A DNA stretch of 64,000 bases from Pseudomonas typographi (lineage in GTDB: Bacteria > Pseudomonadota > Gammaproteobacteria > Pseudomonadales > Pseudomonadaceae). The position numbers and the translations under genes were made by a program. The stretch is from contig NZ_JAAOCA010000031.1 in NCBI RefSeq assembly GCF_014694385.1, forward strand, positions 1-64,000, written 5' to 3'. The notes under the pieces are model-generated. The model was given only the letters and a program-made list of their open reading frames with translations. It ran no database searches and was not told where the DNA came from. The stretch's first letter is position 1; each line of letters begins with the position of its first letter. Positions 25,799-35,393 of the stretch are shown here, one piece after another.

Positions 25799-26875
25799 TT
25801 AAAACCGGGTGCGGTTAGGCAGGATGCCTTTGAGTTTTTCATGCATGGCGAGAAGCGTTCGCTCGGTAGTGTCCCAATCGATGCAGGCATCGGTGATCGA
25901 CACGCCGTATTGCAGGTCGGCAAGGTTTTTCGGGATCGCTTGGCAGCCCCAATTCAGGTGGCTTTCAACCATTAACCCGATGATCGAGCGGTTGCCTTCG
26001 AGAATTTGGTTGGCGACGTTTTCCATCACCAACGGTTGCAGGGCCGGGTCTTTGTTGGAGTTGGCATGGCTGCAGTCGATCATCAAGTTGGCACGCACCT
26101 TCGCTTTAGCCAAGTCTTGTTCGCACAGGGCCACACTGACCGAATCGTAGTTGGGCTTGCCGTTTCCGCCGCGCAATACCACGTGCCCGTAGGGGTTACC
26201 CTTGGTGGTGACGATCGACACGCCCCCTTGCTGGTTGATACCTAAAAAGCGGTGCGGCTTAGACACCGATTGCAGCGCATTGATGGCCACGGCGAGGCCG
26301 CCATCGGTGCCATTCTTGAAGCCGACCGCCGACGACAGCCCCGACGCCATTTCCCGGTGTGTTTGCGATTCGGTGGTGCGCGCGCCAATCGCCGACCAGC
26401 TGATCAAGTCTTGCAGGTACTGCGGCGAAATGGGGTCCAGCGCCTCGGTGGCCGTGGGCAAACCCATTTCGGCGAGGTCCAGAAGCAATTGGCGGCCGAT
26501 GTGCAGCCCATCCTGGATCTTGAACGAGTCATCCAAGTAGGGATCGTTGATCAGCCCTTTCCAGCCCACGGTGGTGCGAGGCTTCTCGAAGTACACGCGC
26601 ATCACCAGGTACAGGCTGCTGGAGACTTTTTCCGCCAGCGCCTTCAGGCGTTCGGCATATTCGTGGGCCGCCTTGATGTCGTGGATCGAGCAGGGGCCGA
26701 TGACCACGAACAGGCGGTGGTCGGTGCCGTCGAGGATGTTGCGTATCGTGTTGCGGCCGGCGGTCACGGTGCGCAGGGCCGCCTCGCTCAGCGGGATGTC
26801 CTGCTTCAGTTGCTCCGGGGTAATCAAAGTATCGTTGGAAGCAACGTTGAGGTCGTTGATCGGTAAGTCGGCCAT
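25799..26875 (-). CDS. 3-deoxy-7-phosphoheptulonate (DAHP) synthase, class I
   Basis: A 358-residue AroF/G/H-type enzyme that joins phosphoenolpyruvate and erythrose 4-phosphate, the first step of the shikimate pathway. It has VIGPCSIHD (PEP/metal loop), YFEKPRTTVGWKGLINDP, ATEALDPISPQY, and KNGTDGGLAVAINA. The start MADLPIN (26875) fits family length; the frame to 27016 is too long. Which amino acid inhibits it cannot be read with certainty, so I leave the symbol open between aroF and aroG. Confidence 0.95.
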   Translation of the reverse strand: MADLPINDLNVASNDTLITPEQLKQDIPLSEAALRTVTAGRNTIRNILDGTDHRLFVVIGPCSIHDIKAAHEYAERLKALAEKVSSSLYLVMRVYFEKPRTTVGWKGLINDPYLDDSFKIQDGLHIGRQLLLDLAEMGLPTATEALDPISPQYLQDLISWSAIGARTTESQTHREMASGLSSAVGFKNGTDGGLAVAINALQSVSKPHRFLGINQQGGVSIVTTKGNPYGHVVLRGGNGKPNYDSVSVALCEQDLAKAKVRANLMIDCSHANSNKDPALQPLVMENVANQILEGNRSIIGLMVESHLNWGCQAIPKNLADLQYGVSITDACIDWDTTERTLLAMHEKLKGILPNRTRF

Positions 26876-27135
26876 CAGGGTACTCTTTGGGTTTTGGCTG
26901 TCACGGGCAGGGCCGCGACAGAGGTAGGCGCGGCAGGAGGCGAACCTTAGCGCGTTCGGGCGGCCAGCGGCAATGGCTGCCAGCCCACTGGCAGCCTTTT
27001 GCTGCGGGTTGGCCATCCGAACGATGAAACTTACGGCATGGGTGTGGGTCTATGTGCGCCTTTTCGGCGGGGCGCCGCCGGGCCTGCTACGCTCAGTAAA
27101 GTTTCCACCATCGCGTAGGTGGCCTGGGAGGTCAG

Positions 27136-27630
27136 ATGATCCGCTCGATGCTGTATGCCACGGATCTTGGCATTTATGCACCGTATGTGCTGCAACATGC
27201 CCTGGCCCTGGCCAGGGCATTCAAGGCCGAGCTGCATGTGGTGCATGCGGTAGAGCCGATCGGCCGGTTCGGCGAGTCGGTGTTGCGCAGCTATCTTAAC
27301 GATGCTGCCCTGCATACCCTGCAACAGCAGAAGATCAGTGACGTGCTTGTGGCCATCGAGCAACGGGTGCTTCAAGAGTTACACGACGACCTGGCCGACA
27401 GCGGCCACGATCTGGCGCTGATCCAGGCCGTGCGCGTGGTCCAGGGCGACGCGGCCGAGGTGATTCTGGATCAGGCACGGCGCCTTGATGTGGACCTGCT
27501 GGTCATGGGGAACCGCTGCGCTGGCAGCAACCAAGCACCCGCGTTGGGCCGCACCGCCAGCCGGGTACTGCAGCTAGCGAGTGCGCCCGTTTACTTGGTG
27601 CCGCGGCCGGCGATGGCGGTAGCACATTGA
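27136..27630 (+). CDS. Universal stress protein UspA family
   Basis: A 164-residue Usp domain. It starts with MIRSMLYATDLGIYA, has the ATP-binding consensus in VDLLVMGNRCAGSNQAPALGRTASRVLQLASAPVYLVP (G2xG9xGS-like), and is 15-20 residues longer than E. coli UspA. The family helps survival under stress. It stands between divergent DAHP synthase and cysB. Confidence 0.9.
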   Translation: MIRSMLYATDLGIYAPYVLQHALALARAFKAELHVVHAVEPIGRFGESVLRSYLNDAALHTLQQQKISDVLVAIEQRVLQELHDDLADSGHDLALIQAVRVVQGDAAEVILDQARRLDVDLLVMGNRCAGSNQAPALGRTASRVLQLASAPVYLVPRPAMAVAH

Positions 27631-27757
27631 AATAATTGCAAAACAGTTCTAGATTCTTCTCCGGACTATCAAATATAGTTATAAAACTAAACGGGCCGCT
27701 GCTGGCCCCGCTGTGGCCGAAGCTGGCCAGGGCGCCTTCCTGTCCCGAGGGATCTAC

Positions 27758-28732
27758 ATGAAGCTTCAGCAACTGCGCTATATCTGGGAAGTCGCCCACC
27801 ATGACCTGAATGTCTCGGCCACGGCGCAGAGCCTTTATACCTCCCAACCGGGGATCAGCAAGCAAATTCGGTTGCTCGAAGATGAGCTAGGCGTGGAGGT
27901 GTTCGCCCGCAGTGGCAAGCATCTAACCCGCGTAACGCCGGCCGGGGAGCGGATTATCCAGACAGCGGGAGAAATCCTGCGCAAAGTCGAAAGCATCAAA
28001 CAGATCGCCCAGGAATTCTCCAATGAGAAAAAAGGCACGCTGTCGATCGCGACCACGCATACCCAAGCCCGTTATGCGTTGCCGCCGGTGATCAGCGCGT
28101 TCATCAAGCAATACCCGGAAGTGGCCCTGCATATGCACCAGGGCTCGCCGATGCAGATCGCCGAGATGGCGGCCGACGGCACCGTGGACTTCGCCATCGC
28201 CACCGAAGCGCTGGAGCTGTTTGGCGATTTGATCATGATGCCCTGCTACCGTTGGAACCGCACCGTGGTGGTGCCCCAAGGCCATCCGCTGGCGAAAGTG
28301 CCGAAGCTTACCCTGGAGGCCCTGGCCGAACACCCCATAGTGACCTATGTGTTCGGGTTTACCGGCCGCTCCAAGCTAGATGAGGCATTCCAGCAAAAGG
28401 GCCTGACCCCTAAAGTGGTGTTCACCGCGGCAGACGCCGACGTGATCAAGACGTACGTGCGCCTGGGCCTGGGCGTGGGTATCGTGGCGCACATGGCGGT
28501 CGACCCCAAGCTTGACAGCGATTTGGTGGTGATCGATGCCGACCATTTGTTCGAACCGAGCATCACCAAAATAGGCTTTCGCCGTGGCACCTTCTTGCGC
28601 GGTTTCATGTGCGATTTCATCGAGCGCTTCGCGCCACACCTTACCCGCGAAGTCATGGCCAAGGCCATTGCTTGCCACAATAAGCAAGAAATGGAAGCGC
28701 TGTTCGAAGGCGTCGAATTGCCCAACCATTGA
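27758..28732 (+). CDS. cysB: LysR-family regulator of cysteine biosynthesis CysB
   Basis: A 324-residue regulator, the usual CysB length. The helix-turn-helix begins MKLQQLRYIWEVAHHDLNVSATAQSLYTSQPGISKQIR, and the sensor domain has LSIATTHTQARYALPPVI and the CysB-specific GFTGRSKLDEAFQQKGL. It activates sulfate assimilation genes with acetylserine as inducer. The start is ATG 27758; the longer frame to 27713 is not conserved. Confidence 0.96.
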   Translation: MKLQQLRYIWEVAHHDLNVSATAQSLYTSQPGISKQIRLLEDELGVEVFARSGKHLTRVTPAGERIIQTAGEILRKVESIKQIAQEFSNEKKGTLSIATTHTQARYALPPVISAFIKQYPEVALHMHQGSPMQIAEMAADGTVDFAIATEALELFGDLIMMPCYRWNRTVVVPQGHPLAKVPKLTLEALAEHPIVTYVFGFTGRSKLDEAFQQKGLTPKVVFTAADADVIKTYVRLGLGVGIVAHMAVDPKLDSDLVVIDADHLFEPSITKIGFRRGTFLRGFMCDFIERFAPHLTREVMAKAIACHNKQEMEALFEGVELPNH

Positions 28733-28755
28733 TCACGCCACCGCCGGACCGGCCC

Positions 28756-29022
28756 ATGCCCCTTTTAAGCGATGCCTTGCAAACGGCTGACATGCTATTG
28801 ATCGATGACCTCCATGCTTTCAGCTTCAGCTTGGATGAAAAAGGTTTAAGCATCGAATGCATGGATGGCCGTGAACTGAAACGATGGCACTTTGTCCCAG
28901 AAGCTGTCAGCCAAGCCCGTTACGACGACAGCGCGGGCCTATGGCTGATCGATGATGTGGACGGACCCCATCGGTTGGCCTGCATGGACGCGATTATCGC
29001 CGCTGAAGAAGAAAACGAATAA
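28756..29022 (+). CDS. Small conserved Pseudomonas protein downstream of cysB (DUF5629-like)
   Basis: An 88-residue acidic protein (MPLLSDALQTADMLLIDDLHAFSFSLDEKG, ending AAEEENE). It has no motif I can name. Length and position just after cysB fit the DUF5629 family described for Pseudomonas, which I recall but cannot check. ATG 28756 is preferred to TTG 28729, which would overlap the cysB stop. Confidence 0.65.
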   Translation: MPLLSDALQTADMLLIDDLHAFSFSLDEKGLSIECMDGRELKRWHFVPEAVSQARYDDSAGLWLIDDVDGPHRLACMDAIIAAEEENE

Positions 29023-29099
29023 GCGCCAGCCTCGCGTCCGCCTTGCCGTTTTGGGTTTAACTTCGGCGCGCATCATTTGATCGATCAAGGATGTGCATC

Positions 29100-30269
29100 A
29101 TGTTGCGAGTTTTCATGTCTACGTTGCTGGCTGCGGGTGTCGGCCTGGGTTCGGTGTCGTCCTACGCTGCCGCGAGCGGTTATGACTTGCTGGTGGGTAC
29201 CTACACGGCCGGAACCAGTGAAGGGATCTACCGCTACCGTTTCGACACCGCCACGGGGCAAATACAGGCCAAGCCGCTGCAGGTAATCCCGGCCGAAAAC
29301 CCGTCGTGGCTGGCGGTCAACCACAAGCAGACCCGGCTATTCGTGGCCAACGAAAATGGCCCAGGGCAGAAGGACCCGGTCGGCAAGGTCAGTAGCTATG
29401 CCATCGGGCTGGACAACACCATCAGCTTGATCAGCCAGCAGCCGACCGGGGGGGACGAGCCCACCCACGTCAGTATCAGTACCGACGGTGACTTCGTGTT
29501 CGTCTCCAATTACGCCGTGCATGCCCAGGGGAAACCCAGCCTGGTGGTGCTCGCCGTGGACGATGACGGCAAGCTGGGCAAGGTCGAGCAGACGTTCCAG
29601 CACACGGCCAGCCACATAGACCCGCAGCGCCAGGCCAGCAGCCATGTACATTCGGTGGTGTCATCGCCCAACAAAAGCCACTACGTGTACGCCAGTGACC
29701 TGGGCGCCGACCAGGTGTTCATCTACCAATTCACGCCCTCCAACGAGCATTACCCGTTGAACCCGGCGGCGCCACGTTCGGTGATCTTGCCACCCGGCAG
29801 CGGCCCGAGGCATTTGCTGTTCAACCATTCGGGCAAGCAGGCTTATCTGACCCTCGAAATGGCCGCACAGGTGGCGGTGTTCGACTATCGGGCGGGCAAC
29901 TTGGTGCGCACACAACTGCTTAACCTCGCCGATAAACCCGGGCAGGGCGCGGGTGGCGCGTTGCATTTTTCTGCCGATGGCAAGTTCCTTTATGTGAGCA
30001 ACCGCGGCACCGTTAACCAAATAGTGGTATATGCGGTGAACCCTGACGACGGCAAACTCAAGGCGTTGCAGCGCAGGTCGGTTGACGGCGACCACCCGCG
30101 GGAGTTCACCCTTGACCCGACCGGGCGCTATGTATTGGTGGCTGACCAAAAAAGCAACGCTATTGTGGTGATCGAGCGTGACGAGAAAACCGGCCTGCTT
30201 GGTCGCACCGTACAAACCTTCAAGCAGGATGCCCCCTCCGATTTGAAGTTTCTGGCGCGTAACCATTGA
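29100..30269 (+). CDS. Lactonase family protein (7-bladed propeller), secreted
   Basis: A 389-residue protein with a signal peptide (MLRVFMSTLLAAGVGLGSVSSYAAA). It has repeated beta-propeller blades: TPTHVSISTDGDFVFVSNY, GSGPRHLLFNHSGKQAYLTLEM, GALHFSADGKFLYVSNRG, HPREFTLDPTGRYVLVADQ. This is the COG2706 lactonase family, which includes YbhE/Pgl 6-phosphogluconolactonase. A signal peptide argues for a periplasmic lactone substrate, not 6-phosphogluconolactone. CAAGG lies 9 bases before ATG 29100. Confidence 0.88.
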   Translation: MLRVFMSTLLAAGVGLGSVSSYAAASGYDLLVGTYTAGTSEGIYRYRFDTATGQIQAKPLQVIPAENPSWLAVNHKQTRLFVANENGPGQKDPVGKVSSYAIGLDNTISLISQQPTGGDEPTHVSISTDGDFVFVSNYAVHAQGKPSLVVLAVDDDGKLGKVEQTFQHTASHIDPQRQASSHVHSVVSSPNKSHYVYASDLGADQVFIYQFTPSNEHYPLNPAAPRSVILPPGSGPRHLLFNHSGKQAYLTLEMAAQVAVFDYRAGNLVRTQLLNLADKPGQGAGGALHFSADGKFLYVSNRGTVNQIVVYAVNPDDGKLKALQRRSVDGDHPREFTLDPTGRYVLVADQKSNAIVVIERDEKTGLLGRTVQTFKQDAPSDLKFLARNH

Positions 30270-30387
30270 GTAAATCGATAGCCGCTACTGGTACAAACAA
30301 TTTCTGTTAGTACGCGCGCCGCGGGTATGTTTTATGCCCGGCCTGACCGGTCGGCTCGTCGTCAAAAGGGGTAGAGGCTGTGTGCCC

Positions 30388-30504
30388 ATGAAATATACGA
30401 ATTTGCTAGGCGCTGCACGCCAAGGGGCGTTAGCCGCTATCGTGCTGTATGCGGCCGTGGTCGGCGCAGCGCTGTTGGCTGTGCAACTCGGCGCAGGCGT
30501 GTAA
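30388..30504 (+). CDS. Small predicted membrane protein, 38 residues
   Basis: An ORF of 38 codons too short for standard tracks: MKYTNLLGAARQ, then a 20-residue hydrophobic helix (ALAAIVLYAAVVGAALLAV), then QLGAGV. GAGG lies 12 bases before ATG, so the translation signal is weak. It lies in the 330-base gap between the lactonase gene and the toxin-like gene at 30598. Single-helix proteins of this size can be toxins, holins, immunity factors or chance. I have no direct homology. Confidence 0.4.
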   Translation: MKYTNLLGAARQGALAAIVLYAAVVGAALLAVQLGAGV

Positions 30505-30570
30505 CGGCGCAGCCGCCCGCTGGCGGCACCACATATGTACGGCGGGAGGGGGCGCTGCAGGCGCTAGGGT

Positions 30571-30587
30571 GGCGGTTTATTACCGCC
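30571..30587. promoter_or_regulatory. Inverted repeat just before toxin-like gene 1
   Basis: GGCGGT ttatt ACCGCC forms a 6-base hairpin that ends 10 bases before ATG 30598 and overlaps the purine-rich segment CCGGAG expected to bind ribosomes. It may restrict translation or be an operator. Not supported by comparison. Confidence 0.3.
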
Positions 30588-30597
30588 GGAGTTCCCT

Positions 30598-33500
30598 ATG
30601 CCCACCGTTGTTTTCCCATTCTTCCACGCAACAGTATTGCGCCAGCAGTTCATTGACCACTTGCAGCAGCTTAGGCAGGTTGGGGGGGTGACCGCGCAAG
30701 AGCATGATGCGCTCATCAACCTGGTTGCAGTGGACCATGATCCGCGCTTGGGGCGTTATGATCGGTTCGTGCCTGCGCCGGGCCAAGTCCTCGATGCTTA
30801 TTTGCACGGCGCGTTGGCGCTTGCCCTGCCCGACGCGGCGCCCGTGTACCTATTTACAGCCCTGGCCGGCATCAAGCGCTATGCGAGCCACGGGCAACTC
30901 AGGCAAGCGCTCGCGGACCAAGGCATCGACACGGAGGGCTTGGCATTAGAGCTGATCGAGCGCCGGCCGTTTCGCGCACAAATGGAACACTACTTGCAGC
31001 ACCGGGCCTCGAACCTGGCGCTCACGGCCGAAGCGCTTGCGGCATTGCCAGTGCTCGATCGGCAACTGAGTTCAGCACAAGGCGAACCGACTGCCGCGCT
31101 GGCGGCGTTGCAGGCGTTCTGGGAAAAGGGGCCGGAGGTGAATGGCCGCCTGGCGCAGATCAAGCAGGCGTACTGCGCAGGTTTTTATCAAATCTTGCTC
31201 ATGGCCCGGCAGTCGCCGGTACCATTGTTCGCCATGGCGTTGCTGCAGGCGGCCCCCTACGCTGAAAACGTCCGTTGGGCACGCCTAATGCTGCAGTGGG
31301 ACGGCGAAGAGGTTCCCCTGGCGGGCACCCTGGTGTGGTTCTTCAACGACCAGCCGCAGCGCTGCGTGTTCACGCCGCATAGCGGTGTGGCGTGGTATAG
31401 CGATGAGCAGGCGCTGTTACATGCACAAGCCAACTCACCACTGGCACCTATAAACATACCCACCACCCAGCGTGCGCGTTGGCACCAGGGCGAGCCGCCA
31501 CGGTTGGTGCTGGCACCGCTTGCGGCTGACCCGTTTGCCCAGGCGATTGAGGATATTTGTGCGGCGCAGCGTGCCGATGTCTACGATGCTCTCCTCAGTC
31601 ATGGGCAGCGGCCTGCAGAGGAGGTAATGATCGAGGCAGAAAACGCGTTGGATATTCGCCTGCGCCTAGACCGCCGCCTGAGTGCCCTGGATCCCACGGC
31701 GCGCTGGGTTAACCTGAGTGCGGCAGAGTTGGCAGCGGTGCCCGATCCGCTTATCCCGGACAATGAGGCCGAGGTGATCGCCTTGTTGGAACAGGTTCGC
31801 GAAAGCCGCAGGGACATCGGCCTTGCCCAGCCGGGTGTACAACAGGTGATCGACGGTTTGCTCAGGCCCTGGCTCGTGGTGTTCGACGAGGCGCTCACCC
31901 CGCAACAAGTGAGGGTCAGCTTCGATCACGAGCAGCTGTTATATACAGTCTCGCTTGGTGACCTACTGATCGAACGCTTCACTGGCCGATTGTCCGGGCC
32001 ATTACCGCGTACCGCGACGGTGCAGTGGGAAAGCCGCGATCCGGCCGCCGGGCTGGATGTTGAAGGCCTTGAATTTTGGCTAGACCGCGCCATCCCCACC
32101 TTTGCCGAGCGGTATCAGGCGCATTTGGACCGGCTCTACCATCACGGGCAACGGGTCAATGGCCGCTGGGTCGACGCCACTTCGATGATGGAACGTGCCC
32201 TGGAATGGGTGCTGCGTGCCGATTTGGCGTTGGCGGTACGCGACGGTTGGTTGCCGACACCGGCGTTGGGGTTACTACAGGCGGCGCTTGAGGGCAGTAC
32301 CTCGGTCCAGGCTTTCGGTATAGACCTGGAACTGAACGAGGAGCAGGCTGCGGTGCGGCTGGCCGACGTCGCCGTGCTCCGCCTCCAGCCGGCGCTCAGC
32401 GAGGGAAACGATAATCGCGTGGTGCTGTTTTGGTCCGCGGCGCTGGGCATACAGACAGCCTTGAACCTGGAGGAACTGGGTGAGCTTATCATCGCCAAGC
32501 TGAAGCGGCCGGGCGTCGATAACCCGTACCTTGGGCTGTTGCCACGGGTTGATGGCGCGATGCTGGAGGTACTGTATGACCAACACACGCCGGTAACCAT
32601 GAAAGCCAGTTATTGGCCGATGCAAGGTGGACTGCTCCACCGGCTGCACAAAAGTGCCCATGGGCGCCGGTTGCAGCAATGCCTGGAAGCTCTGGAGTTG
32701 GTGCGCCTCGGTCGTTTTGGTGCACGAATTACCAGCGTGTTGCTCGATGAGGTGGCGATTGACGACAGCCTGGCGCCGGCAGTGTCCAGGTTAGCCGCGG
32801 CCTGGGCCGATCGGCAGGCTGAAAGGGTGCTGCCAGCCTGGGTATTGAAGGCCTCTACACAAGACCAACACCGATTTATCCATTACTTGCGCGAATGCGT
32901 ACAGGTGGCCTCGCCTAGCCAGGACTACCTGGAAGGCATGCCGGGCCTTGAGGCTTTCGCCGGGCAGGAAGTGCGCCGACGCCTGCTCGATGACGGCTTC
33001 AGCGCGTCCCTCGACCCTGACCGCGTAAGGATCATCAGCCGTGCTTACATTCCCGCCCCCGTGGCGATCGGTAACCTGCCATCGGCCATCCCCGCCGCAG
33101 TCAGCCAGCACACCCAAAGCCTGACCGAGGCCGTGCTACAAGCAACAGCGTGGCTGCGTGAAACCATGATACTCAGCCTGGACGATGGCAGCCCATTGCC
33201 AAGCGGGCTGACCCCCCTGTATGTACGCCAAATGGTCAGGAGCCTGGATTGCGGCGGCCATTACCGGCGCCTGCTCGAAAGTACGCTCAGCCGTGATAGC
33301 CCCACCCATGGCCTACGCCGCACGCGCTTCACCGAGCAGATGCGCCGGCAAATGTTGATGACCGCCTTCGCCCTGAAACTGCAAGGTGTCCTGGGCGAAG
33401 TGGCATTTGCGATGATCGAGCGGGTGGCCCAGGCACCCGATGCCCAAGCCCGACGCGACGCAGGCATCGAAGGGGCTGCCCTGTCGCTGCTGCAACTGAG

Positions 33501-35325
33501 GGCCGCGCCCGGCTTGGGGGTCGATACGTGCCAGGGTGTTTATGTGTTACGCAACCCAGCGGGCAGTGGGCCGGTGGTGGTATTCATGTTGTACTCGCGG
33601 CAGGCAGCGTTCGTTGAGTACACCAGCAGCGAGGCGTTCGAGCGCGCCCTGCACAGCGACGAGGGGCTACAGGATGCGCTGATCGAACGGCTCGACCCTT
33701 CGCGCCGGCCGATATACGCGGCCGGCGGATTGGCGCGGCCGCATTTGAACCGGTTTTTCCCCGAGGCGGTGACCGACCTGGTCTCCCCGGTCCGGCCAGC
33801 CGAATGGGTCACAGAAGCGGTCACCGGCAATGCCTTTCGCCAGATGTATGACGATAACCTGGAGCTGCTGCGCAGGATGGCCAGGGCGCAGACTGCCACG
33901 GCCGAAGAGGCGCGCTGGCAAGACTTTCGCTACCTGATCGGCCTTGCCGTGGAACAGGGGTCGATGTTCCTACCCATTCCGTTCGCGGTGGTGATCGGGC
34001 TATGGCAGAGCCGGCAATTGGCCGGGCAAGCCCTGGCGGCGGCGCGTAACCGTAAATGGGGCCAAGCACTGTCGGAAATGGTCGCGGCGATGGTTAACCT
34101 GTTCTCGGTGGCGGCGCCAGGGCCACACGCCACCCCGCGCCCGGAAACCTTCGCCTGGCGCCCCGGCAGCCAGTTACCGGCCGAGCTTCGCCGGCGCCTG
34201 GCGGCCATGGAGGTGACCGACCGGGAGCTGGCGCAACTCACCCCGGTGCCATCGATGCAGCTGTACCTGGACGGCGAGCAGCATTATGCAAGCGTTGAGG
34301 GCAAGGTGTTCCAAGTGGGCCAGCAGGCTGGCCAGTGGCATATTCTCGACCGGCAAAACCAATGGGGCCCACCGATCCGGCTGGGCGCACAAAACCGTTG
34401 GCAACTGGCGCTTGGCTTGAGTGGTGGTGGCCCCGTGACCAGCCGCTACCGCCGTGAGAGGGTGCTTGACACGCTGAAAGACCAGTTTGTGATTACCGAA
34501 AATGGCCTGCGTGAGATCCGCCGCTTCAAGCCCAGCCGCGCCATCCAGTTGGAAGGTAGCCTGATCCACGCGCAGCGCATTTTGCACCGTGCCTTGCGCA
34601 AGTTGGCAACGCCGGGCAACCTCGCGGAGGATGTACGCGCCGTGCTTGAGGACACCTTCGGCCCCGGGCAAGCGACGCCGGCCCTGGCTAAACGCTTGCA
34701 CGGCATGGTCGATAACATTTACGCCGAAGCGGTCGGCACGTCGCTACGCGATGGCGAGCGCTGGGTGTTGTGTAGCCCCGCCCCAGGCAATGAACTCAAT
34801 GTCGCGTTCATCGTCAACACAGACCCCAAACGCCGCGTATTTCTCAGCGACGCCTTTTTCGACCCGTCGGTGGTCCGCGCGGTGGATCCTAAAGCGTTGC
34901 GGGCAGGCTTCGACCCGCTGCGTTATCTGCAATCGGCCGTGCTGATCCATGAGTTATCGCACTGGAGCCTGCGCACCGATGACCTGGCCTACCTGGGGTT
35001 GAGCGCGCCGTATGCAGACTTGATCGACCCCTCCCTGGGGGGCAGCGACAGGGTACAAATAGAGGCCGAGCGCCGTTCGCTTAGCCATGATACGCCCTCC
35101 GGCCGCTTGTTCAGCATGCTAGGCGGGGCCTCAGCGACCAATGCGGACCGTTCAGCGCTGCGCCGACTGCTGGCGCTGACCCGGCAGAACGACCTTGCCG
35201 GGGCGATCGCGGCGTACCAAGCGGACCCGGTGATACGCAACGAGGTCATCCTGAGCAATGCCGACTCGGTGACCTGGTTGGTGTTGCAGTTGGGGCGCGA
35301 GTCGGTGACCGAAACAGCGGTATAG
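30598..35325 (+). CDS. Giant dermonecrotic-toxin-like (DUF6543-like) protein with C-terminal zinc metallopeptidase
   Basis: An intact 1,575-residue protein with no signal peptide. The body resembles Pseudomonas proteins labelled dermonecrotic toxin domain (DUF6543): LDCGGHYRRLLES near 880, GVYVLRNPAGSGPVVVFMLYS near 980, and HYASVEGKVFQVG near 1230. A hydrophobic segment at about 1115-1180 (SMFLPIPFAVVIGLW) could insert in membranes. The C-terminus carries HELSH (His1451, Glu1452, His1455), RTDDLAY as a possible third ligand, and NADS (1554), resembling aspzincin M35 peptidases. The next gene is a diverged paralogue of similar length. Names and activity are inference; no secretion system or clear immunity gene is nearby. 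Confidence 0.8.
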   Translation: MPTVVFPFFHATVLRQQFIDHLQQLRQVGGVTAQEHDALINLVAVDHDPRLGRYDRFVPAPGQVLDAYLHGALALALPDAAPVYLFTALAGIKRYASHGQLRQALADQGIDTEGLALELIERRPFRAQMEHYLQHRASNLALTAEALAALPVLDRQLSSAQGEPTAALAALQAFWEKGPEVNGRLAQIKQAYCAGFYQILLMARQSPVPLFAMALLQAAPYAENVRWARLMLQWDGEEVPLAGTLVWFFNDQPQRCVFTPHSGVAWYSDEQALLHAQANSPLAPINIPTTQRARWHQGEPPRLVLAPLAADPFAQAIEDICAAQRADVYDALLSHGQRPAEEVMIEAENALDIRLRLDRRLSALDPTARWVNLSAAELAAVPDPLIPDNEAEVIALLEQVRESRRDIGLAQPGVQQVIDGLLRPWLVVFDEALTPQQVRVSFDHEQLLYTVSLGDLLIERFTGRLSGPLPRTATVQWESRDPAAGLDVEGLEFWLDRAIPTFAERYQAHLDRLYHHGQRVNGRWVDATSMMERALEWVLRADLALAVRDGWLPTPALGLLQAALEGSTSVQAFGIDLELNEEQAAVRLADVAVLRLQPALSEGNDNRVVLFWSAALGIQTALNLEELGELIIAKLKRPGVDNPYLGLLPRVDGAMLEVLYDQHTPVTMKASYWPMQGGLLHRLHKSAHGRRLQQCLEALELVRLGRFGARITSVLLDEVAIDDSLAPAVSRLAAAWADRQAERVLPAWVLKASTQDQHRFIHYLRECVQVASPSQDYLEGMPGLEAFAGQEVRRRLLDDGFSASLDPDRVRIISRAYIPAPVAIGNLPSAIPAAVSQHTQSLTEAVLQATAWLRETMILSLDDGSPLPSGLTPLYVRQMVRSLDCGGHYRRLLESTLSRDSPTHGLRRTRFTEQMRRQMLMTAFALKLQGVLGEVAFAMIERVAQAPDAQARRDAGIEGAALSLLQLRAAPGLGVDTCQGVYVLRNPAGSGPVVVFMLYSRQAAFVEYTSSEAFERALHSDEGLQDALIERLDPSRRPIYAAGGLARPHLNRFFPEAVTDLVSPVRPAEWVTEAVTGNAFRQMYDDNLELLRRMARAQTATAEEARWQDFRYLIGLAVEQGSMFLPIPFAVVIGLWQSRQLAGQALAAARNRKWGQALSEMVAAMVNLFSVAAPGPHATPRPETFAWRPGSQLPAELRRRLAAMEVTDRELAQLTPVPSMQLYLDGEQHYASVEGKVFQVGQQAGQWHILDRQNQWGPPIRLGAQNRWQLALGLSGGGPVTSRYRRERVLDTLKDQFVITENGLREIRRFKPSRAIQLEGSLIHAQRILHRALRKLATPGNLAEDVRAVLEDTFGPGQATPALAKRLHGMVDNIYAEAVGTSLRDGERWVLCSPAPGNELNVAFIVNTDPKRRVFLSDAFFDPSVVRAVDPKALRAGFDPLRYLQSAVLIHELSHWSLRTDDLAYLGLSAPYADLIDPSLGGSDRVQIEAERRSLSHDTPSGRLFSMLGGASATNADRSALRRLLALTRQNDLAGAIAAYQADPVIRNEVILSNADSVTWLVLQLGRESVTETAV

Positions 35326-35393
35326 TGCTATATAGCGCATGGCGCACTCGGGGGCAGGCTACGTTGCGGCTTTCAGACAACGGAATACCGCAC

